A stretch of 64,000 nt of DNA from Anarhynchus alexandrinus (Eukaryota > Chordata > Aves > Charadriiformes > Charadriidae): positions 944,842 through 1,008,841 of the forward strand of contig VUYV01000045.1 of NCBI GenBank assembly GCA_008711295.1, read 5' to 3'. Positions 36,753 to 47,910 of the stretch are shown here, in pieces. A program made the translations under genes and the position numbers. The first letter of the stretch is position 1. Every line of letters begins with the position of its first letter. Under the pieces are notes generated by a model. It did not search any database. It was not told the DNA's origin and saw nothing but the letters and a program-made list of their open reading frames with translations.

Positions 36753-38915
36753 GCTCATGTTGAGTTTCTCATCAACCAACACCCCTAAGTCTTTCTCCTC
36801 AGGGCTGCTCTCAATCTATTCTCTGCCCAGACTGTATTTGTGCTTGGGATTACCCCGACCCAGGTGCAGGACCCTGCATTTAGCCTGGTTGAACTTCACA
36901 AGGTTGGCATGAGCCCACCTCTCAAGCGTGTCAAGGTCCCTCTGGATGGCACCCCATCCCTCCAGCATGTTGACCGCACCACACAGCTTGGTGTTTTTGG
37001 CAAACTTGCTGACGGTGCACTCAATCCCACTGTCCATGTTGCCAACAAAGATTTTAAATAGCACCGGTCCCAGTACCGACCCTTGAGGAATACCACTCAT
37101 CCCTAGTTTCCAGTTGGACATCAATCCGTTCACCACAACCCTTTGAGTGCGACCATCCAGCCAGTTCCTTATCCATCAAGTGGTCCATCAGTCAAATCTG
37201 TGTCTCTCCAATTTAAAGACCAGGATGTCATATGGGACAGTGTAAAATACTTTGCACAAGTCCAGGTAGATGATGTCAGTTGCTCCCCCGTTATCCACCC
37301 ATGCTTTAATACCATTCATAGAAGGTCACCAAATTTGTCAGGCATGACTTACCTTTAGTGAAGCCATGTTGGCTGTCACTGATCACGTCTTTATTTTCCA
37401 TGTGCCTCAGCAGAGTTTCCAGAAGGATCTGCTCCATGATATTGCTGGGCACAGAAGTGAGACTGACCAGCCTGTAATTCCCTGGGTCTTCCTTTTTTCC
37501 TTTTTTGAAAATGGGGGTTACGTTCCCCCTTTTCCAGTCATTGGGAACTTCACCAGACTGCCACGACTTTTGAAATATAAGGGAAAGCAGCTTAGCAACC
37601 TCATCTGCCAGTTCGCTCAGGACTCATGGGTGGATTTCATGAGGTCCAATGGACTTGTGTACATTCAGGTTCCTTAAATGGGCTTGTACTTGATCTTCAC
37701 CTATAGTTGGCAGTTCTTCATTCTCACAGCCCCTGACATTGCCTTCTGCGACTTGGGCAGTGTGGCTAGAGCCCTTGCTGAGTAAGACTGAGGTAAAAAA
37801 GTCACCGAGTACCTCAGCCTTTTCCATATCCCAGGTGACCAGGTCTCTTATTTCTTTCCAGAGAGGACCCACATCTTCCCTAGACTTCCTTTTATAGCTG
37901 ACATATTTATAGAAGTTTTTCTCATTGCCCTTGAAGTCCCTGGCAAGATTTCATTTTATCTGGACTTTAGCTTGCCTAACCTGGTCCCTGGCTGCTCAGA
38001 CAGTTTCTCTGTATTCCTCCCAGGCTACCTGTCCTTGCTTCCAACCTCTGTAGGCCTCCTTTTTGCTTTTGAGTGTGTCCAGGAGCCCCTTGTTCATCCA
38101 TGCAGGCCTCCTGGCTTTTTTGCCTGACTTCTTTGTTGGGATATATCACTTCTGAGCTTGGAGGAGGTGATCCTTGAATATTAGCCAGCTTCCTTGGGCC
38201 CCTCTTCCCTCCAGGGCTTTATCCCATGGTACTCCACCAAGCAGTTCCCTCAAGAGGCCAAAGTCTGCTCCCCTGAAGTCCAGGGTAGTGAGCTTGCTGT
38301 GCACCCTCCTTGCTGCCCTAAGGATCTTGAACATTTCATGATCACTGCAGCCAAGGCTACCCTTGAGCCTGACATTCCCCACTAGACCCTCCTTGTTGGT
38401 AAGGTCAAAGTCCAGAATAGCTTCTCTCCTCGTTGGCTCCTCTACCACTTGGAGAAGGAAGTTGTCATCGACACATTCCAAGAACTTTCTGGATTGCTTG
38501 TGCCCCGGTGTGTTGTTCCTCCAACAGATACCGGCATGGTTGAAGTTCCACATGAGGACCAGGGCCTGTGAATGTGAGGCTGCTCCAATCTGTCTACAGA
38601 AGGCCTCGTCCACTCTATCATCCTGGTCGGGTGGCCTGTAGCAGACCCCCACTGTAATGTCACTTGCCCCTGCCGTCCCTTTAATCCTGACCTATAAGCT
38701 CTTGGTCAGCTCTTCATCCATCCCCAGGTGGAGCTCCATGCACTCCAGCTGGTCATTGACATAGAGGGTGACATGCCCTCCTCGTTTCTCCTGCCTGTCC
38801 TTCCTAAAAAGCCTGTATCCTTATATTCCAACGCTCCACTCATAGAAGCCATCCCACCATGTCTCTGTGATGCCAATGAGATCATAGCCCTGGAGGTGGG
38901 TGCACGTATATGAAT
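36753..38915 (-). mobile_element. CR1 retrotransposon ORF2 remnant (endonuclease and reverse transcriptase), dead
   Basis: Reading on the minus strand from 38915 down: broken endonuclease frames including GVCYRPPDQDDRVDEAFCRQ (from about 38652), an RT N-terminal fragment with [14 protein letters not shown] (37624-37872), and an RT palm fragment with [13 protein letters not shown] followed by [10 protein letters not shown] (36816-37136). In active CR1s the palm has an F-A-D-D box and the endonuclease a G-D-F-N box. Here these read FAKN and WNFN, so acidic catalytic residues are gone in both. Frameshifts and stops separate the pieces. It is a 5'-truncated fossil with no host function evident. 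Confidence 0.93.
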
Positions 38916-40511
38916 AGACAACATGCAAATAGCAAACTTCTTGTCCTGTTACACGTGCATATCTCATTTATCATCAGTAGAACTGCACAGATACAAAAAA
39001 ATTAAACTGGATGGCCAGAAGATAGATCACATTCGTTTGATAGATTGTGACCCAATTTCTGCAAGTGGGTGGCAGAGAAAAGAGAGGATTTCTAATTGCT
39101 GAGTCTCACCACATTCCTGAGTCAGAATCACAGAACTGACTCAGCTGGGGTTAGGAAGACAGACAGCAGAGGGACAGATGTAGCCTAGTGCTAATATGCT
39201 GACCCCAAATGAAGCTGCATTATACGACCTGCTAGTTATCATACTTGAAGCTCTTTCCTCTGTGCTCATCCCCTGTGGGACACTGCCCTGTGGGCGAGGG
39301 CACAGATTGTGCTAGGGCTGTTGTACATCAATCATTCTTTAAGGTGTCCCATAATTAGCTGATGCCAAGTCCTTTAACTGTCTTCTGCTTGTGAAAGAAC
39401 ATACTTTTGAATTAGGAAACATAATTTTTAAAAAGTAGCATTCTACTGTAAGAGCAAAAATTCATACCTCCCTCCTACTCCCTTTCATAAAGTTCAATTC
39501 ACTGGTACTTTCATTTCATTTACCTGTTCTGTTCATTTTTATTTATTTTTATCCATATTCTCAAATGCATTCTTAATTTTACAGTTAAAAACCCAAAAAA
39601 GATTTTTTTTTTAGTCTTCTCAGTGGATTTAACTTAGTTATTGAACGAGTTTATCTTTCAATTAGAGAATTCTTCTTTTTAGAAGAAAAGCATACACTAA
39701 GATTTTAAAGATTAGCAGTGAAGAATCTTTCAGTCATAGCAAACTCTGACAAACTATCACATCTTGCTTTATATTTTCAACGAATTATTGTTCTCAATTC
39801 TACCTAACACAATCAAATCAGTCCTGCATTTCCATTTCTTCCGAATCACTACCCTTCACAGTGTCAGAAACTGCTCTTTTTTATTCCTCCCTTGCTCTTC
39901 TCAACCAACAGAGTGTAAGGATGAAATCTCTACCTGAGTCGAGTTTCCTTTCCTTTGCCATCAATAAACCCATGTTTCAAATTGCTACAGAGAAACCCCA
40001 TAAATCTTTGCTTAGAAAACACTAATTTCTCCGGGTTTTGAGGTTTCGTACAGTTAATCACCACCATTTTTTCAAAAACATTCAAACTCATTCATGATGG
40101 CATATTTCTCCAGATAGCCATGGTGCTAGAATTACAGATACTTTAGTTACAGTTTTCAGATTTTTTCTTATTTCCTCCTATTACTTTTTAACATTAATAA
40201 TTTCACTAGATTAGTAAAAAGGGCAACTATTAAACTTTCTTCCAAAAATTAAAGGAAAGAAACCCAAAGTTTTACAAGAGTAGCCAAGAAGTAGAGAGCC
40301 AATTTGAAGTGAAATTACTATTTATATTGAAGCTCGTATATACTGAGTCAAATTCAGCACAGTAACTCTGGCTTGCGTTTTGGATTGCATTGTAAACTGC
40401 AATCTGGCAACTGGCCTACACACACAGACAAAATGAGGGAGCAGAAAAGCCTTTGAAAAAAGTAGCTCTGTAAATTCACCTATAATTATATGGGTAACAC
40501 TTATACGTCCT

Positions 40512-41321
40512 TGTGGTGGATTGAGCTCAACTCTCCCTCCCAGTCCTCAACAGTACAGGGGAAGAAAACAAGATGAAGCAGCTTGTGGGTCAAGATAAAA
40601 GCAGGGGAATCTCTTACCAGTTGCCCTCACAAGCAAAACAGGCTCTACTGAGGGAAAATTAATTCATTTCCAATTAAAATAGATTGGGATGGTGAGAAAT
40701 AAAGACTAAATTGAAAACACCTTCCCCCTACCTACCCCTTTTTTTCCCCAGGCTCAACTTCACTCCTTCGCTCTCAGCTCCTCTCCCCCCCAGTGCAGCA
40801 GAGGGATGGGGAACAGGGATCACAGCCAGTCCATAACAGCTCCTCTCGGCCGTTCCTTCCTCCTCCCGCTTTTCCCCTGCTCCAGCATGGGGTCCCTCCC
40901 ACAGGATACAGTCCTTCAGGATAAATTTGCTCCTGCATGGGCTCCTCTCCACAGGCCACAGTTCTTGTCAGGAGCCTGCTCCAGCATGGGCTCTCCAGGA
41001 GCCTCAGGGGAGTCTCTGCTGGAGCACCTGGGGCTCCTCCTACTCTCCTTCTGCTCTCACCTTGGTGCCTGCAGGGCAGTTTCTCACACTTTCTCCCTCA
41101 CTTCTCACCACCTGTGTAGCATTTTGCCCTTTCTTAAATACGCTCCCAGAGGCACCACCAGCTTTGCTGAGGAGCTCAGCTGTGCCCAGTGCTGGGTCCA
41201 CTAGAGCCAGCTGGACCAAGCCATGTCCAGCATGGGGCAGCCCTGGCCGCTCCTCACAGAGGCCGCCATGCAGCCCCTCATCACCAGCACCTCAACACCT
41301 GCCACCTGGTCCGGTCCAACA
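40512..41321. mobile_element. GC-rich avian interspersed repeat, probably an LTR
   Basis: From GTGGTGGATTGAGC through GGGTCAAGATAAAAGC, CAAGCAAAACAGGCTC and AACACCTTCCCCC, then a GC-rich part with recurring CTCCAGCATGGG / CTCCTGCATGGG strings, it follows the order of a repeat I recall as widespread in bird genomes. Boundaries (TG...CA) are estimated. I saw no clear target duplication. The long frames of 132-170 codons on the plus strand (40806-41439) are products of this composition and not genes. Orientation is not assigned. Confidence 0.6.
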
Positions 41322-43607
41322 TCTCCTTCCACATTCTTTAACCCCAGTTTTTAACAGACAGAGGTCCAAGTGCAGAAGCGTGTGTTGGCGTTTCTCTGCT
41401 ATCAGTGTGAGGCCAGCGCTTCACGGTGTTCCTCGCTAGGTACCATTTTGGCATGTGTGCCACGTTTTATTGGGTCCACAGATGAGAGCAGAATGCAGAC
41501 AATGCTGCCTAAAAGTGGGTCTCCTTCCAGGATTTTTCCTTGTCACATTTCAAAGGCCTCCAGACAATGGAAATGTTACAGCTTTCCAATTTCTTTTGAA
41601 ATAATAAAAACTGCAACAATCTTTTATAAGAATCAAGTAACCTAAATATTGAATTTCTGGGTTACAGTTTGGAACACGAGTGCAAGGGGAGTCCTTTCAC
41701 AGACCCATCAGTATTTCCTACAGCTGTGATGAACTCAGAAAACCTACTTCCACACTTTCCAAACACAGGACTAACAAAGATCTAAAAGCTTAAGCTTTAA
41801 AAACTTAAAAATTTGAATGGCATGGGTTATTCCTGTTGGGTCTAATCTCTATAATCTATAACCTGTGATTCTCCTGGGGCAGCACAACAGCATAAATGGG
41901 AAGCAAAGTCAGCTAATCTATACATCTGACTCAGGCAGTGAGGCAAACTTGCTGACAGCCATCAATAAAAGTATCATAGAAACAACCTTCCTATTAAAGG
42001 GTGAATTAACACAGACCAATTACTACAGGGCAGCTCAGATAGCTAAAAGTGAGGGCTGTGGCTAGTTTACTGCTTGGTTTGAATGTGAGTATTTGATTAG
42101 CCTTTACCATTTCAGACCCATTAAAGAAACAGACGACTAGATCACACAAGTCAAAAGGTCTACCCTCGCTAGTACAGTAGAGTTCACAACTCTCAATCCA
42201 GACCAAAATCTCTTAACTGAGCTGCCACTGCAACTTTGTCTCTTCCCAAGGATTAGTCAGTTATCACTAGCAAATTATCATTACATGCATACACACGTAT
42301 ATATACCCCTGACAATATGTACATGTATCTACTTGTCAATTATTATTGGATATTATTGATCAATTATTCATGACACAATACAATTAAGAAATAGAAGAAC
42401 ATGAAATTAGAGTTCTTTTTCTCCTCTGACACATGTTCACAGCCCGCTTTGCTAACATTTTAGCAAATACTGAATGTCTTTTCATCTCAGTTGAAATAAA
42501 TGGAACATACATAGAGTGCTTAAATTCTCTGCTGCACAGGGACCTTTTCCAAATTATTTCAAAAATAATGGGGGACTGATCCCATTCCCAGCGAGGATCC
42601 ACTGTCAAGAAGTCCTGAAGATAACCTTGTTCTTGCAGTTGAATTTTACAATGCCAGTGTAGTTCATTTCACAGTAAATTCCTCAATTACATTCCTCAGT
42701 AATGTAAATAAATGCTGTTACTTTACCATACAGTCTCATTAGACCAAATGACATGACATTCTATGATTCCATGGTTCTATATAGCATTATAAGAGTTTCC
42801 TGTTTGCTCTGTTCATGTTTGAGGGCATTATTAGCTAAAACGGTGCTCTTGCAGCTGTTCTTTCCTCAATTTTTAAGTTCATTAATCTTCACGATTTAAA
42901 ATATGCATTTCAAAGAGCACCTCCGGTGTTTAAATATTTTAATTTTCTGGACTAATTGATAACTACGGTTAAAGCTGTGCTGTGTGAAAACTCAGGGAAA
43001 TGCCAAATTAAAACTCACTGCTTATGTTGTCAAATAAAGTTGGTATCAGTTGTAGCTTAATACTTTTAAAATTGTATGTAAATCACTGTCTTCATTCTGC
43101 TAAAACCAAAAAAGGAATTTTAGGTTGGGCTAAGAAGAAGCTACAATGGTTTCAGAACAAATCCTGAGATGCATCAGATAATTAATTGGGCACTGGATTC
43201 ACCAAGCACTATTTACGTTTGTAACCCGTTCAGGATGCCTCTATGAAACTACACAACCGACTCAAGTTTTATTCTAATACACTGTATGTAATAAGGCCAA
43301 TATTTCCGTTTAACGGAAAGCAGTTTCAAATATTTCGTCTGACTGAAATAGCAGCTACTGTTCTACCTTTCAGCTTTGGCCAAAGGAGCTGGGTTGTTGC
43401 CTGCAGACAGCACTCACAGTGCTGCAGCCGACCACTATCATGCTGAAATAGGTTCATCCTCTACGGTCTACAGATAATGGGGATCCCTTTTTAAGTTTAT
43501 GCCACTCTGCTCAGACACATCTGACATATTCTATACTCCAGGGCCTGCATAGGCATAGATAAAAAGGTTTGACCTAAAAAAAAGTAAAATTCAAAGCCAT
43601 ATATTAC

Positions 43608-43669
43608 CTTAGCCAGATGAGTATTGATCCATTTTGTGAAAGTCCTTTTCTGCACTGACTCTTGCTCAT
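43608..43669 (-). CDS. SYNE1: SYNE1 coding exon 2 (start of CH1)
   Basis: Sixty-two bases with a polypyrimidine-AG acceptor and a GT donor encode residues 27-47 of the deduced protein, including the motif QKRTFTKWINTHLAK. This is helix A of the first calponin-homology domain, including the Trp that packs in the CH core, and it contributes to the F-actin-binding surface in this family. Only Ser/Ile and Thr/Ser type differences from the human sequence are apparent. Confidence 0.96.
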
Positions 43670-46153
43670 CTGAGAAAAAAAGGAAATCAGTTTGATTAGA
43701 CATTGCTGAATACTTTTGTATTTACAAGATGGAAGAATAGTATTCCCTATTGACACCAAATGCATTCTGCATTTGCCAGAAATGCCACTATATTTTCCCG
43801 AGACAGTTAGTTTTGCCTGTAACTACCCATAACAAACACTTCATATTCTTATAATAATGCTCTGACACACTTGACTATTTGAAGAGTTCCACAGCAAAGT
43901 TCAAGTCTTAATGAGTCAATGAACAGTAAGACACCATTTCAAATCTGAATGTCAAAATAAATTTGACATCTAAGTCCATATTATATTTACCCACGGTCTG
44001 AGCACCTACAGCTTCTCTGTACTTTTTAACTATGTCTCTGACAGTCAAGTTGCTTTTATGTAGAAAATCAACCAGGGACGTAGAAAAAATACTTGGAGCA
44101 TGTATATTTGAAAATGTTTACAATGTTGAATTAAAGATTTGAAATTGCATTATGAAGCTTATTTGTCCCCTGGGAGATCCTGCCAGGGAGGAGCCATTAG
44201 CTAGTTCAGGCAGTTTCTATACTGCTACTTACTACCTCCCTTAGTCCTGTCTTGAAGCACTTGTCTGATTTATAGTGAATTTCACTGAGTCTCAGATAGT
44301 CCCTCAGGGACTGCTGCCAGCTGCATAGACAAAAATAGCTCCTGAATGAGCTCCTCCAACTTCAGCAGCCAGGGTCACGGCTGCGGAGGGAAGAAAATCA
44401 CCATGCCACAACCAATCCATGAAGTCCTGTCCCTTCCTTGTGGGGAATCAGGTTTGACACATGGAATAATTTCACAACGGGGCATTCAAGTATTTATGTT
44501 GGAGATTTTTTCTTTCGAAAATAAAAGGAAATACCTATTTTACTGGAAAACAAATCATGTTATTACCACCATCAATTCTGAATGAGCATCTTCATTCCCC
44601 TACAGAAAATGCAAATAAATAATATTGCTGTTAAATATTTACTTTTTATAAGAACACATGCATGTTCCAAAACCTACAGATGGAAAATCTAATTTTAGTT
44701 ACTGTCTTTGCTGCTGACTTGTGAAGCACTGAATAGTGATTTGATCTCTTTCACATCTGTAAAATTAAAAGGGAATATTCTTTAATCCCCTTTAAAGTTC
44801 TGGAACAGATAACTACTAAGTTTGATGCACTACTAATAATGAGCTTCCTGATTTACACTCATGCAATGCTGCTCCTCAATAAGATACAAATCACCACACA
44901 AAATTCATCAGCCAAGATGTTATCTTAAGTGGGACAACAATGACTCCCTGACCACATATGAGCTCCCAAAAAGTGCTTGTGCATTATGACTCGGGGGTAT
45001 TTTCTTTACATATAAACGATATCTCACCTGTAAGAAATACCAGAGGAAAAAAATATACGTATACTTCCAGCATCTATTGCTAGATTAGCACACTTCATGA
45101 CTAAGAAAATAATTTTGCATTCTTCATGTTCCTTTTCTTTGATTTCATTGGGTAGGATGTCTTACATCACTTTAAAACATTCATTACATTCTCAGAATCT
45201 ACTTGTTGCACTGATGGGCAAGTTAAGAAAAATATCACTCAAAATACAGCACAGCGCTTCATTCAGTACTGACTATTTTTGGCAGGGGATGTCTTTATAT
45301 ATGATAATTGTTTCTACATTCTGGAAAACAGACTTCTCACAGTATGGTTTCTAACCATGAACAAGATGCTTCCCTTGTGACATACAGTAAATGTCATCTC
45401 TGCTCTGACGAGCAATTATATATATAGGTAGCTCAATTAATTTCAATGGAATTATTTGCACACTTGAATTGGGTTGTGTGTAAGTAGGTGTGGGGACGGA
45501 GATTGAGCGCACACAGAATCAGTCCAGCTCTGGCTTTATTCGGACCTCTGTAACTTAAAATTCCCCAGCAACCCCGATACAACAACGGCATGCCAAAAGA
45601 AAAGAACCAGGCCTTTAGAAGTCAAACTTCTAATCAATGAAGAGAGTGAAAATCATTCCCTAATTTGTAGTTCCAGTGCATCCTGCTAAGAAGCAGCCTT
45701 CTGACAACAACTGGAAATCAGAGAACCAGCTCCTGGTTTCTAAATGTGTACCAGCAGAAGACATACTCATTTTCAGTCATATCAACAAACAGCAGAAATA
45801 GCCTTTCAAAATAATCTGTTTCAAGGGAATATATGCCAGCAATACATTCTTTATGAGCCCAACAGCAACTATTAACAGAGTTTCATTTTTTTTAGCATTT
45901 ATTTTGCATAAGCTTAAAACGAACAGATTTTACCACTGTAAAACCTATGTCTGAACATAACCCAAACAGTGCACCGATTTTACAAATTCCATGATAAATA
46001 TGCTTTTTACAAATTTCCCTGGCAATCCATTGAACTGACATAAATTCTCTGCAGAGGTACTGTTTATCTATACTCACAAGACCCATGCGTCGTACAGTTT
46101 CTTACGCTCCCTGCACCTGCCAGGACTGTCACCTCCTTATTTCCACCACTTAC
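43670..46153 (-). other. SYNE1 intron 1
   Basis: 2.5 kb intron between the leader exon and the first CH1 exon. A slightly GC-richer stretch at about 44150-44480 is unassigned; no young repeat was recognised. Confidence 0.65.
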
Positions 46154-46232
46154 CCTGCCGGTACTGAAAGAACCCAGGAAGCTGATTTAACGACGGAACA
46201 TTTCTGCCACCAGCACCTCTGTAGCGAGCCAT
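46154..46232 (-). CDS. SYNE1: SYNE1 coding exon 1 (N-terminal leader peptide)
   Basis: The ATG at 46232 opens 26 codons plus one base, ending at a strong donor (CAGG|GTAAG). The final G completes an Asp codon with the first two bases of the next exon, giving the junction RQ-D-EQE, equivalent to the LQ-D-EQE junction I recall in human nesprin-1. The peptide starts MARYRGAGG and resembles the human start only in the M-A-x-x-R-G-A pattern; it is four residues longer. The ATG has T at -1 and C at -3, a weak context, with G at +4. It is the first ATG after an in-frame TGA. A different first exon further upstream cannot be excluded. Confidence 0.75.
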
Positions 46233-46235
46233 AAG

Positions 46236-46237
<2 letters not shown>

Positions 46238-46280
<43 letters not shown>

Positions 46281-46306
46281 GGCTGCTGCGGCTGCTGCTG
46301 CTGCTA
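46238..46306 (-). repeat. CAG/CTG trinucleotide repeat in SYNE1 5' leader
   Basis: Fourteen uninterrupted CTG units on the plus strand (46238-46279) are followed by a broken run with TGG, CGG and CTA variants up to 46306, 23 triplets in all. On the coding strand it is CAG and ends five bases before the proposed ATG. Read in the ATG frame it is GCA (Ala), with an upstream TGA but no upstream ATG. In another frame it is AGC (Ser). Confidence 0.95.
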
Positions 46307-46432
46307 CTCCTGTCTCGTGTAGTGCGCAGTGTTTCTTTAGAATACAGCCAGAAGTAATTTTTCAAGAACAATCTGATTTTTTTTTCCTTCACTGGAAACG
46401 CAGGCCTCTCACGCAAATCCCTCCACCTGCTC

Positions 46433-46450
46433 TTACCGGAGAATGCACAT
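46433..46450 (-). other. Short upstream ORF in possible SYNE1 leader
   Basis: An ATG followed by four codons and TAA lies in the predicted leader. It is at the very edge of the transcript if the TATA element at 46472-46481 is used, so it may or may not be transcribed. The stop overlaps a GGTAAG string that also resembles a splice donor, so the leader might instead be spliced here. Confidence 0.25.
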
Positions 46451-46471
46451 GAAGCCAAACCTTAAAAACAT

Positions 46472-46481
46472 CTTTATATAT
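46472..46481 (-). promoter_or_regulatory. Possible TATA box upstream of SYNE1 exon 1
   Basis: The minus strand reads ATATATAAAG here, about 240 bases upstream of the proposed initiator ATG. A start roughly 30 bases downstream (near 46448) would give an unspliced leader of about 215 bases running through the CAG repeat. In an AT-rich region such a match can arise by chance, and no initiator or CpG island accompanies it. Upstream noncoding exons are common in this gene family, so this may not be the main promoter. Confidence 0.35.
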
Positions 46482-47639
46482 TCTTGCGGAGATGCAACAG
46501 CCAGACAAAGCCAGCTGTATTGGAAGTAGCAGTTCTGCTGGTCTCACTGCCATCATCCTTCTCCACTGTTTTCCCGTGGAAAGATTTTATTATCCGAGCA
46601 CCAGCCAATCCGCTAGCGGAAACCTCTGATGTCAAGAGCCTGAATAATTCATCCAGGGACTGGGACAACCCAACTACAGTGCCGATATCCTAAAGCAGCA
46701 AGATGTGTGGCTGCAAAAAGCGATGCAGTCTTCTCACAGTGCTTTTGTATATATACTGCTCAGTAAGCATAAAAATGGCTGAACGGCATAGCCCTTCTCT
46801 AGGTTGTCATACATATAAAGGAAAGGAGCTTTTAAAAGCAATCACTTGGGTTCATCACTGCATCCTCTATTTAGACATGGATGTCCTTCAGCTTTGCAAC
46901 TGAAACAGTGAAGTGGAAGAAATAGCAAGCAGTGAATCTGAACAGACATGTAGGCCACTTAGCTTTTAATAATTGATTTCAACCATTGAACAAGAAGGAT
47001 GAAACAGAATTTTTGGAGTGCACCTAGATCAGCCTGAAACATACTCTAAGTTGTGATAATATGCCGCACTTTCTATTTCATTAGATCAAAGCACCAGAGC
47101 ATTTGAACAGACTTTGTTTTGCTCTGGTAAAATGAAGGCAGTTATGAAACTGTGGAGATTCATACGTTGTTCACCCACAGGGGCCAACAGAGTAGTACAC
47201 AATATTGAAATGAGAATAAAAGGCCCACTTTTAGTATGCCATTACAGTAAATGTATCATTATAGAGACTGAATTCAACTTTCTGTTTTTGTAAAACACAA
47301 TGACTGACAAGATCATTCTGTGCCTGAAAGAAACGTTGCAAGAAAATTTGATTTTGATTTAAACAAATGTCTTCCTTTCAGTGGCTGGAAATATCTTCAC
47401 ATTTTTACAAACCATTTCTGCACCACCAACAGACTGCATTTTTAGATTGATTAGGAAAAAAAGACAAATGTAATGGCATATATTTACTCAAAAACATTTA
47501 GAACTTATTATTTTGAAAGATGAAGAAAACCAACCACGTGACTTCAGACAGTTACGAGTATGCCGATGAAATATTCATCACACGTGCATATTATAATGCC
47601 CAGTGTCATGCGTATCACACATGTACATCAAGCGATGGA

Positions 47640-47910
47640 GAGCAGTGGTGTGCTTTCTGGCACACCATTTCTAGAGACAGGCTTCCTGGCTGTGGCAGCA
47701 GAGCAGCCCCTCGTGGGCTGCAGAGCTCCGTGTGCCACGGCTGTAGGGTGCGCGGCAGCAGATCGCACATCGAGCACCTCTTGCCTCAGGCGTTTGGGGG
47801 TTCGGACGGTGAGAAGGCAGTTGCAGTGCAGGGGGGGCAAGTACAGGGTTCTGCTGCAAGGTGGAGTCTCACGCACAGAGAGACTCGACAGAGCCAAGTT
47901 CACACACGTC
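47640..47910. promoter_or_regulatory. CpG-richer patch, possible alternative promoter or exon
   Basis: About a dozen CpG dinucleotides occur in some 270 bases, a marked local excess over the surrounding AT-rich sequence. It sits about 1.4 kb upstream of the proposed SYNE1 exon 1. It is too short for a classic CpG island, and could equally be an old GC-rich repeat. Confidence 0.3.

Larger units (their letters stand above)
30359..43607 (-). other. SYNE1 intron 2, transposon-rich
   Basis: This 13.2 kb intron splits the CH1 domain and carries the CR1/LTR nest (35964-38915) and a GC-rich LTR-like repeat (40512-41321). The remainder (30359-35963, 38916-40511, 41322-43607) is AT-rich with no recognised genes. 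A (TGAAA)n microsatellite lies at 33315-33332. Confidence 0.7.
1..46232 (-). other. SYNE1: SYNE1 (nesprin-1) gene, 5' portion
   Basis: Fifteen exons on the minus strand join in one frame and match the start of the nesprin-1 giant isoform: a short N-terminus, CH1, linker, CH2, and the start of the spectrin-repeat rod. Exon phases agree at every junction, and exon lengths equal those I recall for the mammalian gene wherever I compared residues (for example 65 whole codons in the exon at 20128-20324 and 55 in the one at 8717-8881). In the known family, nesprin-1 giant spans from F-actin at its N-terminus to the outer nuclear membrane KASH domain at its C-terminus. The KASH end and most of the rod lie beyond base 1. 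Orthology to SYNE1 rather than SYNE2 rests on close residue identity in both CH domains; this is from memory, not a database search. Confidence 0.95.

Noticed and set aside
40806..41439. Plus-strand frames of 132 and 170 codons rich in Pro, Ser and Leu
   Set aside because: They coincide with a GC-rich repeat and run in overlapping frames with no domain; they come from composition.
42757..42781. CR1 tail-like ATTCTATGATTCCATGG string
   Set aside because: No CR1 body adjoins it, so a 25-base match is too little to call.
46150..46458. 102-codon minus-strand frame with a long Ser run
   Set aside because: It is the CAG repeat read in the AGC frame. It has no ATG start (only TTG), lies out of frame with SYNE1, and would stop right after the splice to exon 2.
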